Shown: in pieces, positions 25,201 through 34,477 of the stretch
Layout: every line of letters begins with the position of its first letter
How positions within the stretch are numbered: position 1 is the stretch's first letter
The notes under the pieces: generated by a model
The model's input: the letters and a program-made list of their open reading frames with translations, nothing else
The model's database searches: none
What the model was told of the DNA's origin: nothing
Position numbers and translations under genes: made by a program
From: an uncultured Halanaerobiales bacterium
GTDB taxonomy: Bacteria; Bacillota; Halanaerobiia; Halanaerobiales; M55B127
Length of the DNA: 64,000 nt
Direction of reading: 5' to 3'
Assembly: GCA_913055675.1 (NCBI GenBank)
Contig: CAJXKY010000007.1
Span: 1-64,000, forward strand

Positions 25201-26610
25201 ATGGAAAAAAGAAAAATTAGTTTTATGATTGCTGTTTTACCAATTATAGTTTTACTTTTGATGGGAGCTTTTTCAGTTTTTTATTGGAAGGTTGGGATGA
25301 TTGTTCCTTTATTAAGTGGTGTAGTAGCTACCGGAATTATAGGATATATATTTAACTACAGCTGGGAAGAATTACAAGAAGGATTAAAAGAAGGGGTTGC
25401 AAATGCTTTACCGGCTATTTTTATTTTGTTAATTGTTGGTTCAATTATTGGGACTTGGATATTAAGTGGTACGATACCAGCTATGATCTTTTATGGTTTG
25501 AAGTTTTTAAGTCCTTCACTATTTATTCCCCTAGCAGCCTTAATTACAGCTATAGTATCTACAACCCTGGGAACTTCTTTTACTTCAATTGCAACTGTGG
25601 GAATAGCTTTGATTGCAGTAGGTAATGCGATGGGGTTTGCAACACCTTTGACCGCAGCTGCAATTATTTCAGGAGCGTTTTTTGGAGATAAATTATCACC
25701 GTTATCAGATACAACTAATATTGCAGCAGCTATGGCAGACACTAATCTTTTTGAACATGTTGGACATATGTTGTGGGATACTATCCCTGCTTTTGTACTG
25801 TCCTTGATCTTGTATTGGGTAGTTGGGCAAACTCAGGTAGGAGGAGGTTTTGAAGGTGCTGATCAAATTAACACTTTAATGCAGGGGTTGGATAGTTTAT
25901 TTAATATAACGCCGCTGCTATTTGTACTACCTTTAATTACTATCGTATTAGCTATCCGTAAAACACCTGCTATACCAGCTCTACTTTCCATGTCATTTTT
26001 AGGTGGAGTTTTTGCAATGATATTTCAAAGTGCTAGTTTGGTTCAAGTTTTAAGTTCATTTACATCTGGTTATAGCAGTAATAGTGAGATAAGTATGATA
26101 AATAGTTTACTTTCAAAAGGTGGAGTTACTTCTATGGGAGGAACTATAATACTTTTAATAACTGCAGCAGCTTTAGGTGGAATCATGCAAAAAGTTGGAA
26201 TTTTAGATATTATTTTAGAAAAGATGATGACCTGGATTAATAGTAGTAGGAAATTAATAGTAACTTCTTTAGTTACGGCCTTTTTAATAGGATTAAGTAC
26301 GGGGGCTCAGGTTTTAGCAATTATTATTCCTGCAAAAATGTTTTCAAATAGCTTTAGAGAGATGGGCTTAGATACAAAAAATTTAAGTAGAAATGTTGAG
26401 GCTGGAGGTACAGTAGGAATTACTTTGGTACCTTGGAGTGTACCTGCTATCTTTGCTGCAAATATGCTTGGAGCACAGCCAGCTGAATTCATACCGTTTC
26501 TATTTTTCCCGATGTTAGTTATACTTATAAATCTATTTTATGGTTTAACTGGAATTTCAATTGCAAAACTAGAATCACAAGCTAATAATAAATTAAGGAG
26601 AGAAGCATAA
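25201..26610 (+). CDS. NhaC-family Na+/H+-coupled transporter, T-box controlled
   Basis: 469-residue membrane protein with the family motif SGAFFGDKLSPLSDTTNIAAAMADTNLFEHV. The first helices begin at residue 8. Not close to the other NhaC-type protein of this window outside the motifs. NhaC members under T-boxes are best explained as amino-acid transporters, Tyr or Ile being the candidates from the leader. AGGAGTGAG precedes the ATG. Its stop overlaps the start of the following hydrolase gene by one base (TAATG). Confidence 0.88.
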   Translation: MEKRKISFMIAVLPIIVLLLMGAFSVFYWKVGMIVPLLSGVVATGIIGYIFNYSWEELQEGLKEGVANALPAIFILLIVGSIIGTWILSGTIPAMIFYGLKFLSPSLFIPLAALITAIVSTTLGTSFTSIATVGIALIAVGNAMGFATPLTAAAIISGAFFGDKLSPLSDTTNIAAAMADTNLFEHVGHMLWDTIPAFVLSLILYWVVGQTQVGGGFEGADQINTLMQGLDSLFNITPLLFVLPLITIVLAIRKTPAIPALLSMSFLGGVFAMIFQSASLVQVLSSFTSGYSSNSEISMINSLLSKGGVTSMGGTIILLITAAALGGIMQKVGILDIILEKMMTWINSSRKLIVTSLVTAFLIGLSTGAQVLAIIIPAKMFSNSFREMGLDTKNLSRNVEAGGTVGITLVPWSVPAIFAANMLGAQPAEFIPFLFFPMLVILINLFYGLTGISIAKLESQANNKLRREA

Positions 26611-27491
26611 TGGGAGATATTGTATTAAAAGTACTTGGTACAGCTCAGGATGGTGGATATCCTCAACCTGGTTGTGACTGTCCGAATTGTCAAAAGGCTT
26701 TAAATAATAATGCATCAAAAAGATTCCCAGCTTCTTTAGGTGTTTTAGATATTGAAAACAAAAAAAGTTATATAATTGATACTACTCCTTATTTGCCGGA
26801 ACAATTAAATATTTTAAACAAAACTGCTCAAAAGTATAATTTTCCTAAAGATCATTTAGAAGGTGTTTTAATAACACATGCCCATATGGGACATTATCCT
26901 GGCTTGATGTATTTTGGGAAAGAAGCAATTAATAGTAAGAAATTATCAGTTCATACAAGCAAGAGTTTGAAAAAGTTTCTTATTACAAATCAACCTTGGA
27001 AACAACTGGTTGACAATGGGAATATTCAAATAAATATTTTTGATTTTGAAAAAACAATTTCCCTTTCAACTGATTTGAAGGTAATTCCAATCGAGATACC
27101 TCATCGTCAGGAATTTAGTGATACATCAGCGTTTGTTATAAAGGGCAGACATAAATCTGCATTTTATTTGCCTGATATAGATAGTTGGGTAGAATTTAAT
27201 AATAAATTTAATGAGATAAGTGAAAAGACAGATTTCCTTATTTTAGATGGTACTTTCTATTCAAAAGAAGAACTTATGAAGTTTCGTGGAAGAAAAGTAG
27301 AAGATGTCCCTCATCCTACTATAAAAGATACATTTAGAAAATTTGAAAATGGTTTCTTGAAACGGAATAATTCTAAAGTATATTTTACACATTTCAATCA
27401 TACAAATCCTGTTCTAAGAACTGCTTTTAAAAATAAGATTGCCAAAAAAGAAGTAAATTTTCTTGATGAGGGAAAATTATTTAACTTATAA
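26610..27491 (+). CDS. PqqB-like metallo-beta-lactamase-fold hydrolase
   Basis: 293 residues. N-terminal VLGTAQDGGYPQPGCDCPNCQKAL, including a four-cysteine-rich patch C-D-C-P-N-C, is the PqqB-like opening. The metal motif is THAHMGHYPG: H-x-H-x-G-H, in which the usual Asp of H-x-H-x-D-H is replaced by Gly, as in the PqqB-like branch; further ligands are in EIPHRQEFSDTSAF, YLPDIDSW and FTHFNHTNP. No PQQ genes are nearby, so it is unlikely to serve PQQ synthesis. Translational coupling to the NhaC-type transporter implies action on the same compound class. Confidence 0.82.
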   Translation: MGDIVLKVLGTAQDGGYPQPGCDCPNCQKALNNNASKRFPASLGVLDIENKKSYIIDTTPYLPEQLNILNKTAQKYNFPKDHLEGVLITHAHMGHYPGLMYFGKEAINSKKLSVHTSKSLKKFLITNQPWKQLVDNGNIQINIFDFEKTISLSTDLKVIPIEIPHRQEFSDTSAFVIKGRHKSAFYLPDIDSWVEFNNKFNEISEKTDFLILDGTFYSKEELMKFRGRKVEDVPHPTIKDTFRKFENGFLKRNNSKVYFTHFNHTNPVLRTAFKNKIAKKEVNFLDEGKLFNL

Positions 27492-27583
27492 TTATAAATT
27501 AAATTGTTATAATAATTGAAATATAGGCTAGGGAGTATTATAATAACATAACACATCTTGATTTTCGAAAGGAGAATCATATA

Positions 27584-28972
27584 TTGTTAACTGTTGAAAA
27601 GATCGGTGGAACTTCCATGTCGGAGTTTCAAGATGTATTAAAAAATATAATAGGTAGACCGGGAGAAGATCGGTTCAGTTATAATCGAGTTTTTGTGGTA
27701 TCAGCTTATGCTGGGGTTACAAACTTGCTGTTAGAAGACAAAAAGAACTCGAAACCAGGTATTTATAAGAGTTTTATTAACAATGATGATATTTATAAAA
27801 AACAGCTTGATAAACTTATTGAACATCTAACTGACATAAATAAATCACTTACCAGAATTGGCTTGGATAACAAAGAGGCTGACCGGTTTATCAAAAAAAG
27901 AATTGAGCATACTAAAAAATATTTGGATAGTATGGAAGAAATCTTGTCCTCTGGTTATATTAAAGTAGAGAATATTTATTCAGCTGCTCGAGAGATATTG
28001 GCTTCTTTGGGAGAAGCACATTCTGCCTATAATTCATATAATATTTTATCTAAATTAGGAATAAATACGGAATTTATTGACCTAACTGGATTTTATGACC
28101 GAGCACAACTTTCAATGGAAGAAAGAATCGAAAAATCTTTTCGAGATATAGATATTTCTGAGAATATAATAATTGCACCTGGTTATACTAAAGACAAAGG
28201 CGGATTAGTAACTAGGTTTGATCGAGGTTATTCTGAAATTACTTTTTCTAAAATTGCAACCTTTTTACAGGCTGAAAAGGCAATCATTCATAAGGAACAT
28301 CATTTGTCTTCTGCTGATCCTGAGATTGTTGGTGTAAACAAGGCGGTACCAGTGGGTAGAACTAATTACGATGTAGCTGATCAGTTAGCAGATATCGGAA
28401 TGGAAGCAATTCATCCTAAAGCATCGAAACCACTTGAAATGGCAGGTATAAAATTAGTAGTAAAAAACACATTTGAACCTGATCATCCCGGTACACTGAT
28501 AACAAAAAATTATGTGGTTGAAGATTCAAAAATAGAAATCATTGCTGGTTCTAAAGATTTGATAGTGATTGAAGTTCATGACACTTCAATGGTAGGAGAA
28601 GTTGGTTTTGATCATGAAATTATGAAAATTTTAAAGAAATATAATATAAGTTACGTAATGAAGGCAACTAATGCTAATAGTATTTCACAGGTTATCTGGG
28701 AAAAAGATTTAAGCGATGATTTAATTGATGAGCTTAGAAAAAAATATAAAAGTATTAAAATTAGAAAAATAGCTATGGTATGTCTTATAGGTTCAAATAT
28801 TAGTAAACCCAATATTCTTGCCAAAGCAGCAAATGTTTTAGGAGAAAATGGTATAAATATTAACTGTGTTTCGATATCTTTAAGTCAGGTTAATATACAG
28901 TTTGTAGTAGATAGAGAAAATTATCGAGAGTCAATTATTTTGTTAAACAATAATTTGATGCTTAATAAATAA
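27584..28972 (+). CDS. Aspartate kinase, similar to the ectoine-cluster type
   Basis: 462 residues; phosphorylates aspartate as first step to Lys, Thr, Met or ectoine. The N-terminal VEKIGGTSMSEF and VFVVSAYAGVTNLLLEDKK resemble the Ask_Ect subfamily rather than LysC (usual VxKFGGTS). Substrate residues are in TRFDRGYSEITFSKIA. The C-terminal 130 residues hold two ACT domains. TTG start with AAAGGAG upstream. No ectABC genes are visible; it is followed after 23 bp by a lysA-type gene, suggesting a lysine role, though the whole diaminopimelate pathway is not here. Confidence 0.87.
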   Translation: MLTVEKIGGTSMSEFQDVLKNIIGRPGEDRFSYNRVFVVSAYAGVTNLLLEDKKNSKPGIYKSFINNDDIYKKQLDKLIEHLTDINKSLTRIGLDNKEADRFIKKRIEHTKKYLDSMEEILSSGYIKVENIYSAAREILASLGEAHSAYNSYNILSKLGINTEFIDLTGFYDRAQLSMEERIEKSFRDIDISENIIIAPGYTKDKGGLVTRFDRGYSEITFSKIATFLQAEKAIIHKEHHLSSADPEIVGVNKAVPVGRTNYDVADQLADIGMEAIHPKASKPLEMAGIKLVVKNTFEPDHPGTLITKNYVVEDSKIEIIAGSKDLIVIEVHDTSMVGEVGFDHEIMKILKKYNISYVMKATNANSISQVIWEKDLSDDLIDELRKKYKSIKIRKIAMVCLIGSNISKPNILAKAANVLGENGININCVSISLSQVNIQFVVDRENYRESIILLNNNLMLNK

Positions 28973-28995
28973 ATAATGGTGGTGTAAATGTAATA

Positions 28996-30255
28996 ATGGG
29001 AAAAGAAATACCTTTTAGTGAAAAAAAATTAGAAGAAATCAAAAGTGAATATCCTACACCTTTTCATCTTTATGATGAAAAAGCAATAAAAGAAAATGCA
29101 AAACGGTTTTTAAATGCATTTAGTTGGAATGAAGGATTTAAAGAATATTTTGCAGTTAAAGCTACACCAAATCCTTTTATATTAAAAATATTAAAAGATA
29201 TGGGTTTTGGAGCAGATTGTAGTTCTTTAACAGAATTAATCTTAGCCGAAGAAGTGGGAATTACTGGGGAAGAAATAATGTTTACTTCAAACAATACTCC
29301 AGCCGAAGAGTATGAAAAGGCAAGGGATTTAGGAGCAATAATAAATTTAGATGATATTTCTCACATCCCATTTTTGGCCGAACATGGTGGTATACCGGAG
29401 CTAATTTCTTTTAGATATAATCCTGGAAATCAAAGGGCCGGTGGCTTTATCATGGGTAATCCTGCTGAAGTTAAATATGGTTTAACTAAAAAGCAAATTT
29501 TTGAAGGTTTGAAAGAAGTCCGTGATAGAGGAGTTAAACGCTTCGGGCTGCATACTTTTATTGCTTCTAATCAGCTAGATCCTCAGTATTTTATAGATAC
29601 TGCTGAAATGATGTTTGAACTAGCAGTTGAAGTTAAAGAAAGATTAGATATCAATTTAGAATTTGTTAATATTGGTGGTGGAATAGGAGTTCCTTATAAA
29701 CCTGAACAAGAAGCGGTAGATTTAGAAGTGGTTGGTCAAGGTATTAAAAGTAAATATGATGAAATTGTTAAAGAAAACAATCTTGATCCATTAGCTATCT
29801 ATATGGAATGTGGTAGAATGATTACTGGTCCTTATGGTTATTTAGTTTCAGAAGTAATTCATAAAAAAGATATATATAAAAAACATGTAGGGTTAGATGG
29901 CAGTATGAATGATCTAATGAGACCAGGAATGTATGATGCATATCATCATATTACTGTTCTAGGAAAAGAAAACGAACCTAAAACTGAAACTTATGATGTA
30001 ACAGGTTCTCTTTGTGAATCTATTGATAGATTTGCAGTAGATAGAGACTTACCTAAAATTGATATAGGTGATACAATTGTTATTCACGATACTGGAGCAC
30101 ATGGACATGCGATGGGTTTTAATTATAATGGAAAATTAAGAGGGGGAGAACTCCTCTTAAGAGAAAATGGTGAAGTAATGCAGATTAGAAGACCTGAAAC
30201 TGTTGAAGATTATTTTAGAACCCTTGATTTTAATAAATTAAAAGACTTTGAATAA
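28996..30255 (+). CDS. lysA: Diaminopimelate decarboxylase-like PLP enzyme
   Basis: 419 residues, fold-type III PLP decarboxylase. The Schiff-base lysine is in EYFAVKATPNP (about residue 53), the glycine-rich phosphate loop is NIGGGIGVPYKPEQE, ECGRMITGP follows, and the C-terminal active-site cysteine is in TGSLCESIDRFA with HDTGAHGHAMGFNYNG. All fit LysA, which makes L-lysine from meso-diaminopimelate. Co-directional with the aspartokinase gene. Related decarboxylases with other substrates cannot be fully excluded. Confidence 0.85.
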   Translation: MGKEIPFSEKKLEEIKSEYPTPFHLYDEKAIKENAKRFLNAFSWNEGFKEYFAVKATPNPFILKILKDMGFGADCSSLTELILAEEVGITGEEIMFTSNNTPAEEYEKARDLGAIINLDDISHIPFLAEHGGIPELISFRYNPGNQRAGGFIMGNPAEVKYGLTKKQIFEGLKEVRDRGVKRFGLHTFIASNQLDPQYFIDTAEMMFELAVEVKERLDINLEFVNIGGGIGVPYKPEQEAVDLEVVGQGIKSKYDEIVKENNLDPLAIYMECGRMITGPYGYLVSEVIHKKDIYKKHVGLDGSMNDLMRPGMYDAYHHITVLGKENEPKTETYDVTGSLCESIDRFAVDRDLPKIDIGDTIVIHDTGAHGHAMGFNYNGKLRGGELLLRENGEVMQIRRPETVEDYFRTLDFNKLKDFE

Positions 30256-30272
30256 TATAAAGTATAAATAGT

Positions 30273-30311
30273 AATCCCGGAGAAATCTTATGAATTTCTC
30301 TGGGATTTTTG
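30273..30311 (+). terminator. Rho-independent terminator after lysA
   Basis: AATCCCGGAGAAAT (30273-30286) pairs with ATTTCTCTGGGATT (30294-30307) with one G-U pair, then T5. Confidence 0.92.
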
Positions 30312-30365
30312 TGTTATAGAATTTATCGGTAGAAAACTAGACGGGCTTGCCCCGGAGAGCGTCAA

Positions 30366-30408
30366 TATGACATATATCACAGAAATTATACTAATTTCTC
30401 TATATAAT
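30366..30408 (+). promoter_or_regulatory. CRP/FNR-type class II promoter of the hemerythrin-cupin operon
   Basis: TATGACATATATCACA (30366-30381), whose reverse complement is TGTGATATATGTCATA, then 21 bp and TATAAT (30403-30408). Centre at about -41.5 from the predicted start 30415; poor -35 box. Confidence 0.78.
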
Positions 30409-30461
30409 GTATTTAAAGTTAATAAATTTAATAAACTTAATTTACATTAGGAGGAAATATT

Positions 30462-31226
30462 ATGAACGATAAAAAAGAAAGATTAAAAGAAATTTTAGAG
30501 AGATTAAATAATGATGAAGATATAGCAGGGGTTAAAGAAGAAGCCCGAAAACTAATTGATGAAATATCTGCTAAAGATCTTTCCGAAGCAGAACAGGCTC
30601 TAATAAATGAAGGGCTTGAAGAGACAAAATTAAGACATCTTTGTGCAGCTCACTTAGAAGTTATGGCAGATGAGTTAGATGAACTTCAAAGAGATTTGGA
30701 ATATTCTCATCCCCTAGCTGTTTTAATTAGAGAACATGATGAAATATTAGATACATTAAATAGATTAGAAATTGCTGTTAATAAAATAGATAAGTTAGAT
30801 GAATATGATCCAAATAATAAAATCTTTGAAGAACTTAAAGATGTTGGAGAAATATTATTAGAAACCGAAAAGCATCATGAACGTGAAGAGGAAGCACTCT
30901 TCCCCGAAGTAGATGAAAAAGGTATTACTGGTCCTACTAGAATAATGAGAATGGAACATGATGATTTATGGCCATACAAAGAAGAAATCGCTGAATTATC
31001 TAATGATGTAAGTGAAATGGATTTTGAGGAATTCAAACGACAAATTAAAGAACTATCTGAACATTTAATTCTGACATTAAGAGATCATATCTATAAAGAA
31101 AATAATATATTATATCCAACTGCTAAAGATGTAGTAGATGAAGATAAATGGGAAGGTATTAAAAAGTTGAGTGATGAAATTGGTTATTGTTCTTTTACTA
31201 CTTTAGAAGAAAAGGGTGAAAAATAA
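30462..31226 (+). CDS. DUF438-hemerythrin domain protein
   Basis: 254 residues, cytoplasmic. Residues about 1-70 form a DUF438 helical domain (LSEAEQALINEGL, LRHLCAAHLEVMADEL). Residues about 85-235 are a hemerythrin/HHE di-iron domain with ligands in LIREHDEILD, EKHHEREEEALFP, RMEHDDLWP and LRDHIYKENNILYP. Such proteins bind O2, NO or iron and are linked to nitrosative and oxidative stress. Overlaps the cupin gene by one base (TAATG). The upstream CRP-type promoter is shared in design with that of hcp, supporting an NO-related role. Confidence 0.88.
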   Translation: MNDKKERLKEILERLNNDEDIAGVKEEARKLIDEISAKDLSEAEQALINEGLEETKLRHLCAAHLEVMADELDELQRDLEYSHPLAVLIREHDEILDTLNRLEIAVNKIDKLDEYDPNNKIFEELKDVGEILLETEKHHEREEEALFPEVDEKGITGPTRIMRMEHDDLWPYKEEIAELSNDVSEMDFEEFKRQIKELSEHLILTLRDHIYKENNILYPTAKDVVDEDKWEGIKKLSDEIGYCSFTTLEEKGEK

Positions 31227-31546
31227 TGGGAGTAATTAATTTAGATAATCTTACAGCAAAAGAAAATATGAGAGGTATTATGACTAAAGATGTATTAAAA
31301 AATGAAAATGTACAAGTTAAAAATCTTATTTTAGAAAATGATGATGTTGTTCCTGAACATCAGGTTCATGTCAATGTATTCTTTCATGTAATAGAAGGAA
31401 AGGGTACTATTATGATAGGGGAGAAGAAGTATGAATTAAATCAAAAAGATTTTATAACTTGTCCTCCTAATACTCCAATGAAGGTGATGGCTGATAGAGG
31501 TGAAAGTTTTAATGTTATAAATGTTAAGACCCCCGCTTTAAATTAA
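31226..31546 (+). CDS. Small cupin-domain protein
   Basis: 106 residues forming a single cupin barrel. Motif 1 is PEHQVHVNVFFHVIEGKGTIMIG (metal ligands H, H and E), and motif 2 lies in CPPNTPMKVMADRG, where the usual second-motif histidine is replaced by Asn/Thr, so metal binding may be incomplete. Translationally coupled to the hemerythrin gene. Function unknown; co-expression suggests a redox or iron task. Confidence 0.8.
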   Translation: MGVINLDNLTAKENMRGIMTKDVLKNENVQVKNLILENDDVVPEHQVHVNVFFHVIEGKGTIMIGEKKYELNQKDFITCPPNTPMKVMADRGESFNVINVKTPALN

Positions 31547-31560
31547 ATACTTTCCTTATG

Positions 31561-31596
31561 ATTAAGCACAGGATTTTCCTGTGTTTAATTTTTTTA
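31561..31596 (+). terminator. Rho-independent terminator after the cupin gene
   Basis: ATTAAGCACAGGA (31561-31573) with TCCTGTGTTTAAT (31577-31589), then a T7 run. Confidence 0.93.
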
Positions 31597-31603
31597 GATA
31601 AAG

Positions 31604-31643
31604 TTTGACCTTCTTTGACTTTAGTTTTAAAATATAGTATAAT
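31604..31643 (+). promoter_or_regulatory. clpB promoter with CtsR operator
   Basis: TTGACT (31615-31620), 17-bp spacer, TATAAT (31638-31643). TTTGACCTTCTTTGACT (31604-31620), read on the minus strand, is AGTCAAA-GAA-GGTCAAA, an exact fit to the CtsR heptad direct repeat with 3-bp spacing, and it covers the -35 box. Heat and protein stress should relieve repression. Confidence 0.92.
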
Positions 31644-31685
31644 ATAAAAAGAAAACAAAGTAATATCGATTGGAGGGATTCATAG

Positions 31686-34265
31686 ATGAGAATGGAAGAT
31701 TTTACTCGCAAAGCACAGGAAACTTTAGCTGAAGCACAACATATTGCAGAAGACAATGGCAATCAGGAAATTCACCCTGCACATTTATTTTTAACGTTAA
31801 TTAATGATGACCAGGGAATTATGGTACCACTTTTGGAAAAATTGGGAATTAACCTATCAGCTTTTGAAAAAGAGTTAAGAAATATTATTGAAAAATTACC
31901 GAAAGTATATTCTGAGGGCGGACAGTTGTATATGTCCCAAGCTTTAAACAATGTTATTAGAACTGCAAGGAAAGAAGCAAAAAATTTAGATGATGAATAC
32001 ATTTCAACTGAACATTTCTTGTTAGGACTTTTATCTTCTGGTAAAAGCAAAACCTATAATTATTTGGATTCTAAAAATATTGATTTAAAAAAGGCTAAAA
32101 ATGCAATAGAAGATATTAGAGATGGAGCAAAAGTAACTTCTCAGAACGCTGAAGAACAGTACCAAGTTCTTGATAAGTACACCATAGATGTAACTGAACT
32201 AGCAAGAGATGGGGATTTAGACCCCGTAATTGGTCGTGATGAAAGAATCCGTAGGATCATGCAGGTGCTTTCAAGAAGAAGAAAAAATAATCCGGTTCTA
32301 ATTGGTGAACCTGGGGTAGGTAAAACTGCTATAGTAGAAGGATTAGCTCAAAGAATAGTGAATGGAGATGTACCTGAGGCATTAAAAGATAAAAAGGTAA
32401 TAAAACTCGATATGGGTTCACTTATTGCTGGTACTAAATATAGAGGAGAATTTGAAGATAGATTAAAATCTGTATTGAAAGAAATCAAAAAAGCAGAAGG
32501 ACAAATTATATTATTTATAGATGAAATGCACACTATTGTTGGAGCCGGAGCAACACAAGGTTCAATGGATGCTTCTAACTTATTAAAGCCAGCTTTAGCC
32601 AGAGGTGAACTTCACTGTGTAGGTGCTACTACATTAAATGAATATAAAAAGCATATAGAAAAAGATGCTGCTTTAGAAAGAAGATTTCAACCTGTAAAAA
32701 TTTCTGAACCTACTGTAGAAGATACAATATCAATACTTAGAGGATTAAAGGAAAAATATGAGATACACCATGGAGTTAGAATTCAGGATAATGCTTTAGT
32801 AGCAGCTGCTGAACTGTCTGAAAGATATTTGACGGAAAGATTTTTGCCAGATAAAGCTATTGATTTAGTAGATGAAGCTGCTTCTAAACTAAGAATAGAT
32901 ATAGATTCTATGCCTTTAGAAATTGATGAATTAAATAGAAGAATTAGACGTCTTGAAACAGAAAAAGAAGCTCTAAAAAAGGAAGAGGATGAAGAATCTA
33001 AAGGTAGACTAAAAGAATTAGATGAAAAAATTAATGGTCTAAAAGAAAAACGCGATCCACTTTTAGCCCGTTGGGATAGAGAAAAAGAACTAATTCAAAA
33101 AAGACAAAATTTAAATGAAGAAATAGAAAAATTAAAAGTTAAAGCAGAAAATGCCGAAAGAGAAGCTAACTATGAAGAGGCAGCTCGGCTTAGATATGGT
33201 GAATTAAATGAATTACAAAAAGAATTAGATGAAACTAAAGAAAAAATTGAAAATCTCGAAGAAGAATTTAATGTATTAAAAGAAGAGGTTACAGCTGAAG
33301 ATATTGCTGAAATAGTGTCATCTTGGACAGATATACCTGTTCAGGAGTTAATGGAAGATGAAAGAGAAAAGCTTGTCCATCTCGAAGAAGAACTTTCTAA
33401 AAGAGTAGTTGGACAGGATGAAGCAATAACGGCGGTTAGTAATGCAATAAGAAGGTCTCGAACAGGCTTGCAGGATCTTGACCGTCCATTAGGGTCCTTT
33501 ATATTCATGGGGCCTACCGGAGTAGGTAAGACGGAATTAGCAAAAACTCTTGCTGCTTATCTGTTTGATGATGAAAAGAATTTAGTAAGGCTTGATATGT
33601 CTGAATATATGGAAAGACATGCTGTTGCTAAGTTAATTGGTTCACCTCCAGGCTATGTAGGCTTTGAAGAAGGTGGACAATTAACAGAAAAAATAAGAAG
33701 GCAGCCTTATTCAGTCATTTTATTAGATGAGATTGAAAAGGCTCACCAGGATGTCTTTAATATCTTATTACAAATCTTAGATGACGGAATTTTAACTGAC
33801 AGTCAAGGTAATGAAGTTAACTTTAAAAATACTGTCATAATTATGACTTCCAATATTGGTTCTGAATATATACAGGACCTTGAAGATGAAGAAGAAATGA
33901 GAAAAAGAGTTACAGAAGCTCTAAAAGGGAACTTCAGACCAGAATTTCTAAATAGGGTAGACGAGAAAATAATATTCCACGCTTTAAGCAAAGAAGACTT
34001 ATTAGATATAGTAGAAATTAAACTTGGAGATTTAAGTGCAAAACTAGACGAACGTAATTTAGATATTGAAGTTACTAATGAAGCAAAAGAAGAAATTATG
34101 GAATTGGGATATGATCCTACTTATGGAGCAAGGCCTATTAATAGGACTATACAAAAATATCTAAAGGATCCACTTGCAATGAAGATGCTAGAAGATCAAA
34201 TTCAAGAAGGAACTGAGATATTAATCGACTTTGATGGGGAGCAATTCCAATTTAAAGTACAGTAA
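31686..34265 (+). CDS. clpB: ClpB disaggregase
   Basis: 859-residue Hsp100 chaperone that threads aggregated proteins with DnaK. N-terminal Clp-N double repeat (about 1-150), first AAA+ domain with Walker A GEPGVGKT (about residue 205) and Walker [12 protein letters not shown], a long coiled-coil middle domain (about 405-520), and a second AAA+ domain with [14 protein letters not shown] and [11 protein letters not shown], closing with the Clp C-terminal D2 small domain ([15 protein letters not shown]). The middle domain separates it from ClpA/ClpC; there is no ClpP-binding loop that I can see. CtsR box upstream. Confidence 0.96.
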   Translation: MRMEDFTRKAQETLAEAQHIAEDNGNQEIHPAHLFLTLINDDQGIMVPLLEKLGINLSAFEKELRNIIEKLPKVYSEGGQLYMSQALNNVIRTARKEAKNLDDEYISTEHFLLGLLSSGKSKTYNYLDSKNIDLKKAKNAIEDIRDGAKVTSQNAEEQYQVLDKYTIDVTELARDGDLDPVIGRDERIRRIMQVLSRRRKNNPVLIGEPGVGKTAIVEGLAQRIVNGDVPEALKDKKVIKLDMGSLIAGTKYRGEFEDRLKSVLKEIKKAEGQIILFIDEMHTIVGAGATQGSMDASNLLKPALARGELHCVGATTLNEYKKHIEKDAALERRFQPVKISEPTVEDTISILRGLKEKYEIHHGVRIQDNALVAAAELSERYLTERFLPDKAIDLVDEAASKLRIDIDSMPLEIDELNRRIRRLETEKEALKKEEDEESKGRLKELDEKINGLKEKRDPLLARWDREKELIQKRQNLNEEIEKLKVKAENAEREANYEEAARLRYGELNELQKELDETKEKIENLEEEFNVLKEEVTAEDIAEIVSSWTDIPVQELMEDEREKLVHLEEELSKRVVGQDEAITAVSNAIRRSRTGLQDLDRPLGSFIFMGPTGVGKTELAKTLAAYLFDDEKNLVRLDMSEYMERHAVAKLIGSPPGYVGFEEGGQLTEKIRRQPYSVILLDEIEKAHQDVFNILLQILDDGILTDSQGNEVNFKNTVIIMTSNIGSEYIQDLEDEEEMRKRVTEALKGNFRPEFLNRVDEKIIFHALSKEDLLDIVEIKLGDLSAKLDERNLDIEVTNEAKEEIMELGYDPTYGARPINRTIQKYLKDPLAMKMLEDQIQEGTEILIDFDGEQFQFKVQ

Positions 34266-34296
34266 GTAAAATATGACTACTTTTTATGATATCACT

Positions 34297-34340
34297 CCTT
34301 AAGGTGGGCAGTTTAAACTGTCTGCTTTAAGGGTTTTTTT
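34297..34340 (+). terminator. Rho-independent terminator after clpB
   Basis: CCTTAAGGTGGGCAGTTT and the complementary arm ACTGTCTGCTTTAAGG form a long stem with G-U pairs around 34297-34332, followed by T7. Confidence 0.92.
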
Positions 34341-34477
34341 ATTTATCATTTGTACAATTATCTATAAACATTAAATAAAAAACTATATAAATAATAATAG
34401 GTATATTAGGATACATATTTATAAAATATAAAGTGGTATAATAAATTCAACATTAAAAATTTAGAGGAGGAGAGTAA

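Noticed and set aside
30330-30364. GACGGGCTTGCCCC...GCGTC stretch as a small RNA or tRNA fragment
   Set aside because: Too short, no tRNA arms, and no match that I recognise.
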